From positions 1 to 15,396 of the forward strand of contig JAGAUC010000258.1 in the NCBI GenBank assembly GCA_017621015.1: a stretch of DNA of 15,396 nucleotides. The letters are read 5' to 3'. This document shows positions 6,222 through 13,812 of the stretch, piece by piece. The DNA is from Clostridia bacterium (GTDB taxonomy: Bacteria; Bacillota; Clostridia; Oscillospirales; CAG-272). A program made the position numbers and the translations under genes. Position 1 is the first letter of the stretch. Every line of letters starts with the position of its first letter. Below the pieces are notes generated by a model. That model worked only from the letters and a program-made list of their open reading frames with translations, made no database searches and was not told the origin of the DNA.

Positions 6222-6250
6222 TTGACAAGACCGCGTATATGCATTATGAT
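6222..6250 (+). promoter_or_regulatory. Sigma-A promoter of the rubredoxin gene
   Basis: TTGACA (6222-6227, full consensus) and TATGAT (6245-6250) are separated by 17 bp, about 35 bp before the ATG. An AAGGAGA site precedes the start codon. Confidence 0.85.
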
Positions 6251-6284
6251 ATTATGGTAAATTTTTGATAAGGAGAACAATATA

Positions 6285-6476
6285 ATGATCTACATTTGCG
6301 AACTGTGTGGCTATGAGTATAATCCCGAGGCAGGAGATCCCGATAACGGTATCGCTCCCGGCACGGACTTTGAGGACCTTCCCGAGGATTGGGTGTGTCC
6401 GCTTTGCGGCGCCGGCAAGGACGATTTTGAGGCTGTGAAAACGGCCGGCGATGACGATTCCGACGAGGCTCTGTAA
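6285..6476 (+). CDS. Rubredoxin
   Basis: A 63-aa one-iron electron carrier of the cytosol. The iron site is formed by C5 and C8 in CELCG and by the second pair in CPLCG (C38 and C41). The intervening YNPEAGDPDNGIAPGTDFEDLPEDWVC segment is the classical rubredoxin core, with the conserved aromatic and Pro residues. The last ten or so residues (GDDDSDEAL) form an acidic tail beyond the usual 52-54 residues. Rubredoxins in anaerobes pass electrons to flavodiiron proteins, rubrerythrin or superoxide reductase, none of which is in the window. It has its own promoter and a strong terminator, so it is a single-gene unit. Confidence 0.97.
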   Translation: MIYICELCGYEYNPEAGDPDNGIAPGTDFEDLPEDWVCPLCGAGKDDFEAVKTAGDDDSDEAL

Positions 6477-6491
6477 AAAAATAGAAAGAAT

Positions 6492-6520
6492 GCCGATTCC
6501 ATTGCGAATCGGCTTTTTTT
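6492..6520 (+). terminator. Rho-independent terminator after rubredoxin
   Basis: GCCGATTC (6492-6499) pairs perfectly with GAATCGGC (6506-6513) around a 6-nt loop and is followed at once by seven T (6514-6520). This is textbook form, 15 bp past the stop codon. Confidence 0.95.
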
Positions 6521-6567
6521 ATGTCATAAAGTTTGCCTTTTTCTCCGACAAATGATGGCTCTTTTCC

Positions 6568-6596
6568 TTGACAAAAGAGGGGAATGCGTGTATAAT
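6568..6596 (+). promoter_or_regulatory. Full-consensus sigma-A promoter upstream of polA
   Basis: TTGACA (6568-6573) and TATAAT (6591-6596) with a 17-bp spacer match the vegetative consensus at all 12 positions. The polA ATG lies 37 bp downstream. No operator-like symmetry is visible around it, so strong constitutive transcription is expected. The genes after polA may share it. Confidence 0.9.
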
Positions 6597-6633
6597 ATAA
6601 GAAACAAAAATCGCGTGGGAGAGTGGGGAAGAT

Positions 6634-9156
6634 ATGAAGAAGATACTTGCCATTGACGGTAACAGCATTTTGAACCGGGCGTTCTACGGAATCCGCCTTT
6701 TGAGCAACCAAAAGGGCGTGTATACCAATGCTGTCTACGGCATGGTCAACATCGTGATGAAGCAGATCGAGCAGCTGGCTCCCGATTATTGCGCGGTGGC
6801 CTTCGACCTGAAGGAGCCGACCTTCCGCCACAAGCTTTACGATGCGTATAAGGCAGGCCGTCACGCCACGCCGCCCGAGCTTTTGATGCAGCTTCCCATT
6901 GCCAAGGACTGTATGCAGGCGCTCGGCCTTACAACGCTGGAGAAGGCGGGCTACGAGGCAGATGATATTCTTGGACGGATCTCGGCACTGGCCGGGGCTA
7001 AGGATTGCCACGCGTATCTGCTGACCGGTGACAAGGACTCCTTGCAGCTTGTCTCGGAGCACACAACCGTGCTTCTCGCCACCAACAACGATACCGTTCC
7101 CTTTGACCGCGCGGCCTTTACGGAAAAGTACGGAGTGGACGCGACGCAGTTTGTCGACGTCAAGGCGTTGATGGGAGACAGTTCGGATCATATTCCGGGC
7201 GTGCCGGGAATCGGAGAGAAAACGGCGCTCAAGCTGATCTCCGAGTTTGGTAGTCTGGATGCTTTGTACGCCGCGCTCCCGTCTGCTACGCTTACCAAAT
7301 CGACCAACGAGAAACTGCTGAACGGCAAGGACAGTGCTTACCTCTCGCAGACGCTCTCGCGCATTCTGCTGGATACGCCCGTGGTGGATAGCCTTTCGGA
7401 GATCGCCTACCGCGGCATCGACAAGAGCCGTGCTTACGAGCTTTTTATGGACCTTGAATTTTCGGCGTTTGTCAAGCGCTTTGGCCTTGAGGACGTACAA
7501 AAGGAAGCGGTGCCGGAGGCAAAGGCTGTGGAAAGGCTTTCGGTCAATGCTCAGGAGCTTATGACCTCCTTAGCGGATGCCGAGTATATTGCTATGGCAG
7601 AGACCGAGGAGGGCTTGGCCTTTGCCGATACCGAGCATGGTTATGTTTATACAGGAAAAATAGCAGAAATATCTGACTTTTTGTCTCAAAATAGACAAAA
7701 AGTTGTTTGCTATGATTGCAAATCGCTTTATAAATCGATGAGTCGCCAGGGCGTGGACTTCCGCGGTGCCTACCACGACGTAATGCTGGGCGCCTATGTA
7801 CTTGACCCGTCGGAGAGCTCGTTTGACTTTGCGCGCCTTTGCACGGCATACCTTGGCAAGATGCCGAGCGGTGTGGACGTGTCCCTGCTTCTTCCGCTTT
7901 ACGAGGCGATCGAGGCCAAGATCCGCGAGAACGGGCAGAGCGCGCTTTTGTATGAGATCGAGATGCCGCTGGCGGCGGTGCTGGCCGATATGGAGCTTTG
8001 CGGCTGTCGCGTGGATATGGCGGGGCTTGAGGACTACGGCAAAAAGCTTCTTGCGCTTGAGGACGAATACAAGGAGCGCATTTATTACCACGCAGGCGGC
8101 GAATTCAATATCAATTCACCCAAGCAGCTTGGCGAGGTGCTTTTTGAGCGCCTGATGCTTCCTGCGGTCAAAAAGACCAAGACCGGTTATTCCACCGATG
8201 CGGAGGTACTGGAGAAGCTTCGCGCCTACCACCCGATCGTGGATGATATTCTGGATTATCGCCAAGTGGCAAAGCTTCGTGGCACGTATGCCGAAGGACT
8301 TTGCAAGGCGGCGGATGCCGAGGGCAGGATCCATACCAACTTCAAGCAAACGGGAACGGCAACGGGACGGCTTTCGTCCAGCGATCCCAATTTGCAGAAT
8401 ATTCCGATCAAAACCGAGCTGGGAAGGGCCTTCCGACGCTTTTTCCTGGCAAGCAGCAGCGACTACGTGCTGATCGATGCTGACTATTCGCAGATCGAAC
8501 TGAGGCTTTTGGCCGCGATCTCGGGTGACGAGATCATGCAGGAGTCCTTCCGTGAGGGCACGGACATTCACACGACCACCGCATCCAAGGTATTTGGTGT
8601 TGCGCCCGATCAGGTGACGGTGGAGCTTCGCAAGCGCGCCAAGGCGGTGAATTTCGGGATCGTGTACGGTATTGGCGATTTCTCGCTGGCGACCGATCTT
8701 GGTATACCGAGAGCCAAGGCCAGGGAATATATCGACGGATATCTGGCCACCTATCCTGCGGTAGATCTGTATTTGAAGAACATCATAAAAGAGGCATACG
8801 AAAAGGGATACGTCACCACACTGCTTGGTCGGAGGCGCTACATCCCCGAGCTTGCCGAGAAAAATAAGATGCGCCGCGCTTTTGGCGAGCGCGTGGCGAT
8901 GAACAGCCCCATCCAGGGAACGGCGGCGGATATCATCAAGATCGCCATGATACGCGTGGCAGAGAGGCTGCGGGAAAGACACCTTGACGCGCGCCTCATT
9001 CTTCAGGTGCATGACGAGCTTTTGATCGAGGCGCGTCGGGAGATTGTCGACGAGGTTCGCGATCTTCTCAAAACGGAAATGGAGAACGCGGTGGCGCTGT
9101 CGGTACCGATGGAGGCCGAGGTCGGCGTTGGCGAGACCTGGTACGAATGCCACTGA
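6634..9156 (+). CDS. polA: DNA polymerase I, proofreading domain inactive
   Basis: An 840-aa family A polymerase that removes RNA primers and fills gaps. Residues 1-290 are the 5' nuclease: D8 in AIDGNS, the EADD cluster, TGDKD, and the H3TH segment GVPGIGEKTA near residue 190. Residues 300-460 keep the fold of the 3'-5' exonuclease, but the metal-binding acidic residues are gone: the FDTE motif has become AMAETE, and the later DCKSLYKS and LLPLYEAIE regions lack the Asp residues. Residues 460-840 are the polymerase. Motif A is DADYSQIE (D617, E622), motif B has R666, K670, F674 and Y678 with the E. coli spacing, and motif C is VHDE (H793, D794, E795). Loss of proofreading is common in Firmicutes Pol I. 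The start ATG follows a GGGGAAG site. Confidence 0.97.
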   Translation: MKKILAIDGNSILNRAFYGIRLLSNQKGVYTNAVYGMVNIVMKQIEQLAPDYCAVAFDLKEPTFRHKLYDAYKAGRHATPPELLMQLPIAKDCMQALGLTTLEKAGYEADDILGRISALAGAKDCHAYLLTGDKDSLQLVSEHTTVLLATNNDTVPFDRAAFTEKYGVDATQFVDVKALMGDSSDHIPGVPGIGEKTALKLISEFGSLDALYAALPSATLTKSTNEKLLNGKDSAYLSQTLSRILLDTPVVDSLSEIAYRGIDKSRAYELFMDLEFSAFVKRFGLEDVQKEAVPEAKAVERLSVNAQELMTSLADAEYIAMAETEEGLAFADTEHGYVYTGKIAEISDFLSQNRQKVVCYDCKSLYKSMSRQGVDFRGAYHDVMLGAYVLDPSESSFDFARLCTAYLGKMPSGVDVSLLLPLYEAIEAKIRENGQSALLYEIEMPLAAVLADMELCGCRVDMAGLEDYGKKLLALEDEYKERIYYHAGGEFNINSPKQLGEVLFERLMLPAVKKTKTGYSTDAEVLEKLRAYHPIVDDILDYRQVAKLRGTYAEGLCKAADAEGRIHTNFKQTGTATGRLSSSDPNLQNIPIKTELGRAFRRFFLASSSDYVLIDADYSQIELRLLAAISGDEIMQESFREGTDIHTTTASKVFGVAPDQVTVELRKRAKAVNFGIVYGIGDFSLATDLGIPRAKAREYIDGYLATYPAVDLYLKNIIKEAYEKGYVTTLLGRRRYIPELAEKNKMRRAFGERVAMNSPIQGTAADIIKIAMIRVAERLRERHLDARLILQVHDELLIEARREIVDEVRDLLKTEMENAVALSVPMEAEVGVGETWYECH

Positions 9157-9165
9157 GGAGACGTT

Positions 9166-9699
9166 ATGCAAAGACGAAATACCTGTGATATCGAAACGTG
9201 GACGAAGGAGCTTCGCGCGGGAGATGAGATCCTGCTTTGCGGCACGGTCTACACCGCGCGTGATGCCGTCCATAAAAAATTTGCGCAGCTGATCGCCGAA
9301 GGGAAGGAGCTTCCCATTCCGCTTCGCGGTGCGGTGATCTACTACGCGGGTCCCACGCCCTCCAAGAACGGCCTTGCGGTCGGCTCGTGTGGGCCCACCA
9401 CCTCCTCGCGCATGGATAAGCATACGCCCATGCTCCTTGACCGAGGACTTTCTGCCATCATTGGCAAGGGAGAGCGAAACGGGGAGGTGCGGGAGGCAAT
9501 AAGCCGAAACGGTGCGGTCTATTTTTGCGCCATCGGCGGCGCGGGTGCGCTGTATGCCGACCGTATTAAGACCTGTGAGGTCGTTGCCTTCGAGGAGCTT
9601 GGGTGCGAGTCACTCAAAAAAATGACGGTGGAGGATTTTCCTTTGATCGTCGGTGTTGACGCGCACGGCGGAAATATTTTTGATAGGAAGACGAAATGA
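9166..9699 (+). CDS. Fumarase/tartrate-dehydratase beta-type subunit (C-terminal fumarase domain)
   Basis: A 177-aa protein matching the beta subunit of class I (Fe-S) fumarase or L-tartrate dehydratase. It has RGAVIYYAGPTP (54-65), the signature GPTTSSRMD (76-84) that binds substrate carboxylates, IGKGERN (99-105) and CAIGGAGALYADRI (121-134). The length fits the beta subunit. In two-subunit enzymes the alpha subunit carries the 4Fe-4S cluster and is normally the gene directly upstream. Here the upstream neighbour is polA, so the partner must be elsewhere or absent. It begins 9 bp after the polA stop, with GAGGAG 5 nt before the ATG, and overlaps the next gene by ATGA. The enzyme class is clear, but fumarate versus tartrate or another hydroxy acid cannot be decided. 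Confidence 0.9.
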   Translation: MQRRNTCDIETWTKELRAGDEILLCGTVYTARDAVHKKFAQLIAEGKELPIPLRGAVIYYAGPTPSKNGLAVGSCGPTTSSRMDKHTPMLLDRGLSAIIGKGERNGEVREAISRNGAVYFCAIGGAGALYADRIKTCEVVAFEELGCESLKKMTVEDFPLIVGVDAHGGNIFDRKTK

Positions 9700-10589
9700 A
9701 CATCGGAGAAAAGATCAAAAAGTTGCGACTGGAAAAGTTTATGACGCAGGCCGAGCTTGCCGGCGGTCAGATCACGCGCAATATGCTCAGTCTGATCGAA
9801 AAGGGCAAGGCCTCGCCCTCGCTCCAGACGCTGATGTATCTGGCGGACAAGCTGAACGTATCGGTCGGCTATCTGCTGGCCGGCGACGAGGAGACCGCCT
9901 TTTTCGGAAAGGCCGAGAGCATCTCAGAGATCCGCTTAGCGTACAGCAAGCAGAACTATCGCATTTGCCTAGACCTTTGCGAGCGGCTTGCGCGGACGGT
10001 GGGCGAGGATGATGAGCTGAATCTTCTGATGGCGGAATGCTATCTTGAGGTTGCCAAGGAAAGCTTTTTCGAGGATCGCCTGAGAGAGGCGTGTGAGCTT
10101 TTGGACGAGGCGGTGAAATATGCCGAACGGTCTGCCTATCGCACCGAGCACATTCGGGCGGAGGCGGAGCTGTATTTCGATTATCTGGAATCGCTTTCCC
10201 CCTCGTTTGTTTCGGAATACATCGATACCTCCTTTGCCTACGGATGCTTTCTTCCCGTTACCGATGCGTTTTGTCAGTACCTGTTGGCGTTGAAAGCGCT
10301 TGAGGTGGGGGAAACACGTGGCGTGGAGCTGTATCTCGAGCGGGCAGAGGATAAGGCGCATCCGCTGGTCAAGCATGTCTCGGCGCTTGTGTGTATGCGA
10401 AAGGGAGAGTACGAGCTGGCGGCCAACCATTTGTCGGACATTTTGCGTAGCGATGCCTCGGTGGCGGGTACGGTTTTGTACTATGTATTCGGCAACCTTG
10501 AGGATTGCTGCCGTAAGCTGGAAAACCAGAAAAACGCCGCGGCGTATGCCGAGGCGCGCGCGGCGCAGTTTGAGCGTTTGCTCTCTTGA
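9696..10589 (+). CDS. XRE-family HTH regulator with a helical-repeat (TPR-like) C-terminus
   Basis: A 297-aa protein. Residues 4-62 form an XRE/Cro-type DNA-binding domain (IGEKIKKLRLEKFMTQAEL, then ITRNMLSLIEKGKASPS and LADKLNVSVGYLL). The rest, about residues 70-295, is all-helical with repeated Ala/Leu/Glu patterns such as YLEVAKESFFEDRLREAC and CELLDEAVKYAERSA, like the TPR sensor domains of RNPP-type and related regulators. It starts inside the stop of the fumarase-beta gene (ATGA overlap) and its own stop overlaps the region of the lipoprotein start, so it lies in the middle of an operon. Its ligand, perhaps a peptide, and its targets are unknown. I saw no obvious operator in the nearby spacers. 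Confidence 0.88.
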   Translation: MNIGEKIKKLRLEKFMTQAELAGGQITRNMLSLIEKGKASPSLQTLMYLADKLNVSVGYLLAGDEETAFFGKAESISEIRLAYSKQNYRICLDLCERLARTVGEDDELNLLMAECYLEVAKESFFEDRLREACELLDEAVKYAERSAYRTEHIRAEAELYFDYLESLSPSFVSEYIDTSFAYGCFLPVTDAFCQYLLALKALEVGETRGVELYLERAEDKAHPLVKHVSALVCMRKGEYELAANHLSDILRSDASVAGTVLYYVFGNLEDCCRKLENQKNAAAYAEARAAQFERLLS

Positions 10590-10591
10590 AT

Positions 10592-10948
10592 ATGAAAAGA
10601 GCAATCTGTCTTTGGGTACTCGCGCTTGTTCTCTTGCTTGCTTCGTGCGGCCGGGCGGAGGGCGGCGTGTGGTACAACGGACGCGAGCTGAGTGAATCGG
10701 AGATCGAGGAGCTGCTGATCCGCGGTACGGAGAGCGAAGAGGTCGAGAGAGAAGGCACCCTTATCGCTTACCGCGAGGGGGATGCCGCACCGACAGAGGA
10801 TAGCATGTACTGGACGGCGGGCGGAAGCGTGTATCATAAGGAGCTTTCCTGCCGACACCTGGCCACGGCAAAAACCATTTATTACGGAACGGCGGAGGAT
10901 GCCGCCAAGGAAAAGGAGCGAGCCTGCACGGCTTGCACAAACCAATAA
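10592..10948 (+). CDS. Small lipoprotein with a C-terminal His/Cys metal-site-like motif
   Basis: A 118-aa protein. Residues 1-18 are a lipoprotein signal peptide (MKRAICLWVLALVLLLAS) with lipobox LASC and C19 as the lipidated residue, so it is anchored to the outside of the cytoplasmic membrane. The middle is acidic. The C-terminus has VYHKELSCRHLA followed about 25 residues later by ACTACT; H82, C87, H89, C112 and C115 could form a zinc site. I recall similar VYH..C..L...CxxC tails in extracytoplasmic domains of Firmicutes, some fused to nucleases, but I do not recognise a family. The TTG at 10586 is an alternative start; ATG 10592 is preferred. No good ribosome binding site is seen, so translation is probably coupled to the HTH gene. 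Confidence 0.8.
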   Translation: MKRAICLWVLALVLLLASCGRAEGGVWYNGRELSESEIEELLIRGTESEEVEREGTLIAYREGDAAPTEDSMYWTAGGSVYHKELSCRHLATAKTIYYGTAEDAAKEKERACTACTNQ

Positions 10949-10964
10949 AAACGGAGGATGGAGT

Positions 10965-11483
10965 ATGGAATTCAGAAAGGCTACCAAAAAGGATCTTGAC
11001 AGAGTGATGCAGATCATTCTGGATGCGCGGACGCGAATCGGAAAGCTTGGCATTGACCAGTGGCAGTACGGATATCCCACACGCGATATTGTCAAAGAGG
11101 ATATGGCGCTTGAGCGCTATTTTGTAGGCGAGGAAAACGGGGAGATCCTTTCGGTCTTTGCTATGATCGATGACGGCGAGCCCACGTACGACACCATTTA
11201 CGACGGCTCCTGGCTGACGGGTGACGAGGATGCCTACGTTGCCGTTCATCGCATTGCCGTTGCGGGACACGCGCTCGGAAAGGGCGTGGCCTCCGAGTCA
11301 CTTCGCTTTGTGGCCGCCACGGCCATCGCACGCGGCTTTGTCAGCATTCGCATCGATACGCACGAGGGCAACATTCCGATGCGCCGCATGCTGGAGAAGA
11401 ACGGCTTTGTCCATTGCGGTACCATCTACCTGACCGACGGCGAGATGCGTGTGGCATACGAAAAGCAGCTTGAGGAACGCTGA
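10965..11483 (+). CDS. GNAT-family N-acetyltransferase
   Basis: A 172-aa acetyl-CoA-dependent transferase. The N-terminal EFRKATKKDLDRVMQII strand-helix is typical of the GNAT fold. Residues 94-110 (VHRIAVAGHALGKGVAS) form motif A with the acetyl-CoA pyrophosphate loop, and residues 126-150 (VSIRIDTHEGNIPMRRMLEK then NGFVHCG) are the usual motif B with DTHEGN-type Asn. The ATG at 10965 is chosen because GGAGG lies 7 nt upstream; the longer frame from 10782 overlaps the lipoprotein gene. It lies 16 bp after the lipoprotein gene and 2 bp before smpB. The substrate (amine, protein N-terminus or small molecule) cannot be inferred. Confidence 0.92.
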   Translation: MEFRKATKKDLDRVMQIILDARTRIGKLGIDQWQYGYPTRDIVKEDMALERYFVGEENGEILSVFAMIDDGEPTYDTIYDGSWLTGDEDAYVAVHRIAVAGHALGKGVASESLRFVAATAIARGFVSIRIDTHEGNIPMRRMLEKNGFVHCGTIYLTDGEMRVAYEKQLEER

Positions 11484-11485
11484 GC

Positions 11486-11959
11486 ATGGCAGAAAAAAAG
11501 AGCTCCGGGCGTATCATCGCCCAAAACAAAAAGGCATATCACGATTATTTCGTGGACGAAAAATACGAGGCAGGTATCGCTCTCTTTGGCACCGAGGTCA
11601 AGAGTCTTAGAGCCGGAACGGTCAACCTCAAGGACTCCTACTGTGAGGTGCGCGACGGCGAGCTGTATGCTGTTGGCTTTCACATCAGCCCCTATGACCA
11701 CGGCAACATCTTCAACCACGAGCCGATGCGCGACAAAAAGCTACTGATGCACAAAAAGGAGATTTTGAAGCTTCACGGTCTTGTGGCGCAGAAGGGCTTT
11801 ACGCTTGTGCCGCTTTCGCTGTATTTCTCGGGCTCGCGCGTCAAGATGGAGATCGGGCTTTGCCGCGGTAAAAAGCTTTACGACAAGCGCGAGGATATGG
11901 CAAAGAGTGACACCAAGCGCACGATGGAGAGAACCTTTAAGAGCAATCAATATACGTAA
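11486..11959 (+). CDS. smpB: SsrA-binding protein SmpB
   Basis: A 157-aa protein that binds tmRNA and delivers it to stalled ribosomes in trans-translation. The sequence shows the family landmarks: IAQNKKAYHDYFV near the N-terminus, then FGTEVKSLRAGTVNLKDSY, ISPYDHGNIFNHEP, and LVPLSLYFSGSRVKMEIGLCRGKKLYDKRE. The C-terminal tail DMAKSDTKRTMERTF becomes helical in the mRNA channel. The length is normal. The tmRNA gene ssrA, often nearby in Firmicutes, is not in the window. The ATG lies 2 bp after the GNAT stop, with a GAGG site inside that gene. Confidence 0.98.
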   Translation: MAEKKSSGRIIAQNKKAYHDYFVDEKYEAGIALFGTEVKSLRAGTVNLKDSYCEVRDGELYAVGFHISPYDHGNIFNHEPMRDKKLLMHKKEILKLHGLVAQKGFTLVPLSLYFSGSRVKMEIGLCRGKKLYDKREDMAKSDTKRTMERTFKSNQYT

Positions 11960-11970
11960 GGAGATCGATC

Positions 11971-13806
11971 ATGGGATTTGAAAGGGTATATCCGGTCTGG
12001 TCGGACTACGAAAAGGGAAAGGTCTTGCGCCCCCACAAGGGAAGCGCAAGCTTTTCGTTTGACCTGGACGTGAGAGAGGATAAATATTATCATTTGTTTA
12101 CGGTGGGCGGCTCCACGCAGTACTTTGCCTGGAAGTGCGAAACCGAGGCCCCTGCGCAGTATCTGCTTCTGGACGATTCGCTGGACACCGAGCACGCGGA
12201 AAATGCACAGTACTGTCTTTCCTTCTCGGAGGATAAGCCGATCGACTATATCAAGCGGGCCTACAAGAAGATCCTGTTTCCCGTTGTTTTCATTCATCAC
12301 GTGGTGACAACAAAGCCCGAGAAATGGAAGGTTGGTCTTTCGGCACGCGCCGAAAACCTCAAAATTGAGGAGGGAGGCTATCTGCGTATGCGCGTGGAGG
12401 CTCGCTACAAGAAGGCGGGTGTCAGCATGCGCGACATTCTTAGTCCCGCAGATATTTCGCTCACCATCGATCTGCCCGAGGGAAGCTATCCGATGACCGA
12501 GTTCTTAGAGACACTTCCGGCGGCCGAGTCCGATATCGCCTCGGTCTGCGTGTTCCTTGAGGGCACACGCTATTCGGGCGAGGTATATGTTGAGGAACCA
12601 AAGCTTCTCGTAGAGCGCTATAATCTTCTTCCCGACTTTACGCCCGCTGTTCCCACAAAGGCAAGCCTTGCTTGGGTGGGCCAGAACTTTAGCAAAAAGG
12701 AATGGCACAAATTCCGCGTAACGCTCAACGGTACCGTGATCCATGACGACCTTGTGTTTGAGTGCTGTCACGTCAACGCTGACTGGGAAATCCTGCTTCC
12801 GCGTGAGCTTCTGAAAGAGCACAATACGCTGACCTATGAGCTTCTTTCCGATTACAGGGAGGCCGTTCCGTACCGCTTCAGCGAGGTGTGCATCTCCGAG
12901 CGAAACGGCGGTGACATTGCCATTGTCAGCGCCACGCGCGTGGGCAAGGTGGGCGCGAGAGCGTATATCCTTGTCCGCACTGAAAAGGAAAACGCCACGG
13001 TGCACCTGGATATCCCGAAGAAATATCTTGCTGCCGAAAAGCAGGAGTATTTCTTCGCGGAGGCGGGGCTTCATGGGATTCCGCTGACCTGCCTTTCTAC
13101 GGGTATGCACGTTCCGTTTGCGGTCACGCTTGGTGACGTGCGCCGCGAGGGCGAGATCGAGCGCATTGCCGAGGGCGAGGTCGACGGCATCGTGACCGGC
13201 ACGGGAGATATGATCTATGTCGGTCAAAGCAAGCAGGAGATGGAAAACTATCTCAGCTGGTATCTCTCCGAATATGTGGGTAACTATCTCACCATTCGCC
13301 CCAATTACCTTTGGGGTGAGGGCGACCGCGTTTGCTATGCCGAGTGCTGGAAGCGCCTGGCGCGCATTCTCAGCGAGTGCGGCATTTATTACATCATTAT
13401 GCTGGACGGACGAGACATCTGCGGCAAGGCCATCAATCCGTCGCCCGAGATGCTGGAAAGTGACTTCTATCTCGGCCGACAGAAGCACGAGGACGACGGT
13501 GCGGCCTTCTACTGGCCGGTTACCGAGATTCATAAGCATCCGTTTACCGAGCATTACCGCGATCTTTGTATGCTCGCGTATCGGGAAAATCCCGACCTTG
13601 TCAATACGAGATACGATGCCGCATCGTATATTGTGGATGAGGGCCCTTATCTGCGCTACAATTATCGCACACCGCATCAGAAGCGCGATATGAAGGTGGC
13701 GGCCGAGGAGGGCGTAAAGCGCCTGTCGGGCTTCCTTGACGGCGGCAGAAACGTCTATCACACGGGTCCCTCGGTGCTCTTTAAGTACTTTATGCAGGCG
13801 GGCTAG
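11971..13806 (+). CDS. Putative glycosidase-like protein, N-terminal part, ending at an in-frame TAG
   Basis: This 611-aa part starts at ATG 11971 after TAAGGAG (7-nt spacing), 11 bp behind smpB, and stops at TAG 13804-13806. The same reading frame continues open to a TAA at 15217-15219, which would give a product of 1,082 positions. No signal peptide is seen, so the protein is cytosolic. Residues 1-330 look beta-rich, like accessory jelly-roll domains. Residues 390-611 look like the first half of a TIM barrel (IRPNYLWGEGDRVCYAE, YYIIMLDGRDICGK, YIVDEGPYLRYNY, GGRNVYHTGPSVLFKYFMQAG). I do not recognise a named family. A glycoside-hydrolase-like fold is inferred from this part together with the downstream half. 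It ends in the middle of the barrel, so it is unlikely to be functional alone. Confidence 0.7.
   Translation: MGFERVYPVWSDYEKGKVLRPHKGSASFSFDLDVREDKYYHLFTVGGSTQYFAWKCETEAPAQYLLLDDSLDTEHAENAQYCLSFSEDKPIDYIKRAYKKILFPVVFIHHVVTTKPEKWKVGLSARAENLKIEEGGYLRMRVEARYKKAGVSMRDILSPADISLTIDLPEGSYPMTEFLETLPAAESDIASVCVFLEGTRYSGEVYVEEPKLLVERYNLLPDFTPAVPTKASLAWVGQNFSKKEWHKFRVTLNGTVIHDDLVFECCHVNADWEILLPRELLKEHNTLTYELLSDYREAVPYRFSEVCISERNGGDIAIVSATRVGKVGARAYILVRTEKENATVHLDIPKKYLAAEKQEYFFAEAGLHGIPLTCLSTGMHVPFAVTLGDVRREGEIERIAEGEVDGIVTGTGDMIYVGQSKQEMENYLSWYLSEYVGNYLTIRPNYLWGEGDRVCYAECWKRLARILSECGIYYIIMLDGRDICGKAINPSPEMLESDFYLGRQKHEDDGAAFYWPVTEIHKHPFTEHYRDLCMLAYRENPDLVNTRYDAASYIVDEGPYLRYNYRTPHQKRDMKVAAEEGVKRLSGFLDGGRNVYHTGPSVLFKYFMQAG
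13804..13806 (+). other. In-frame amber codon splitting one long reading frame
   Basis: GGC-TAG-GAG interrupts the frame that begins at 11971 and ends at 15219. There is no frame change across it, and no other stop within 1,082 codons. TAG would be residue 612. No other gene in this window ends with TAG; all use TAA or TGA. A Tyr codon (TAC or TAT) is one base away. The TAG also creates AGGAG (13805-13809), 3 nt before a GTG. Confidence 0.9.
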
Positions 13807-13812
13807 GAGCGC

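Noticed and set aside
6244..7500. 418-aa minus-strand frame spanning the rubredoxin and the start of polA
   Set aside because: It crosses a promoter, a terminator and two genes read in the other direction, and its composition is not protein-like.
8116..9423. 435-aa minus-strand frame opposite polA
   Set aside because: The polA motifs on the plus strand are beyond doubt; the antisense frame is a by-product of GC-biased third positions.
13804..13806. Pyrrolysine insertion at the TAG
   Set aside because: No pyl genes, methylamine methyltransferase or insertion context is visible in the window, and the protein is unrelated to known Pyl proteins. It is kept only as one hypothesis under the amber finding.
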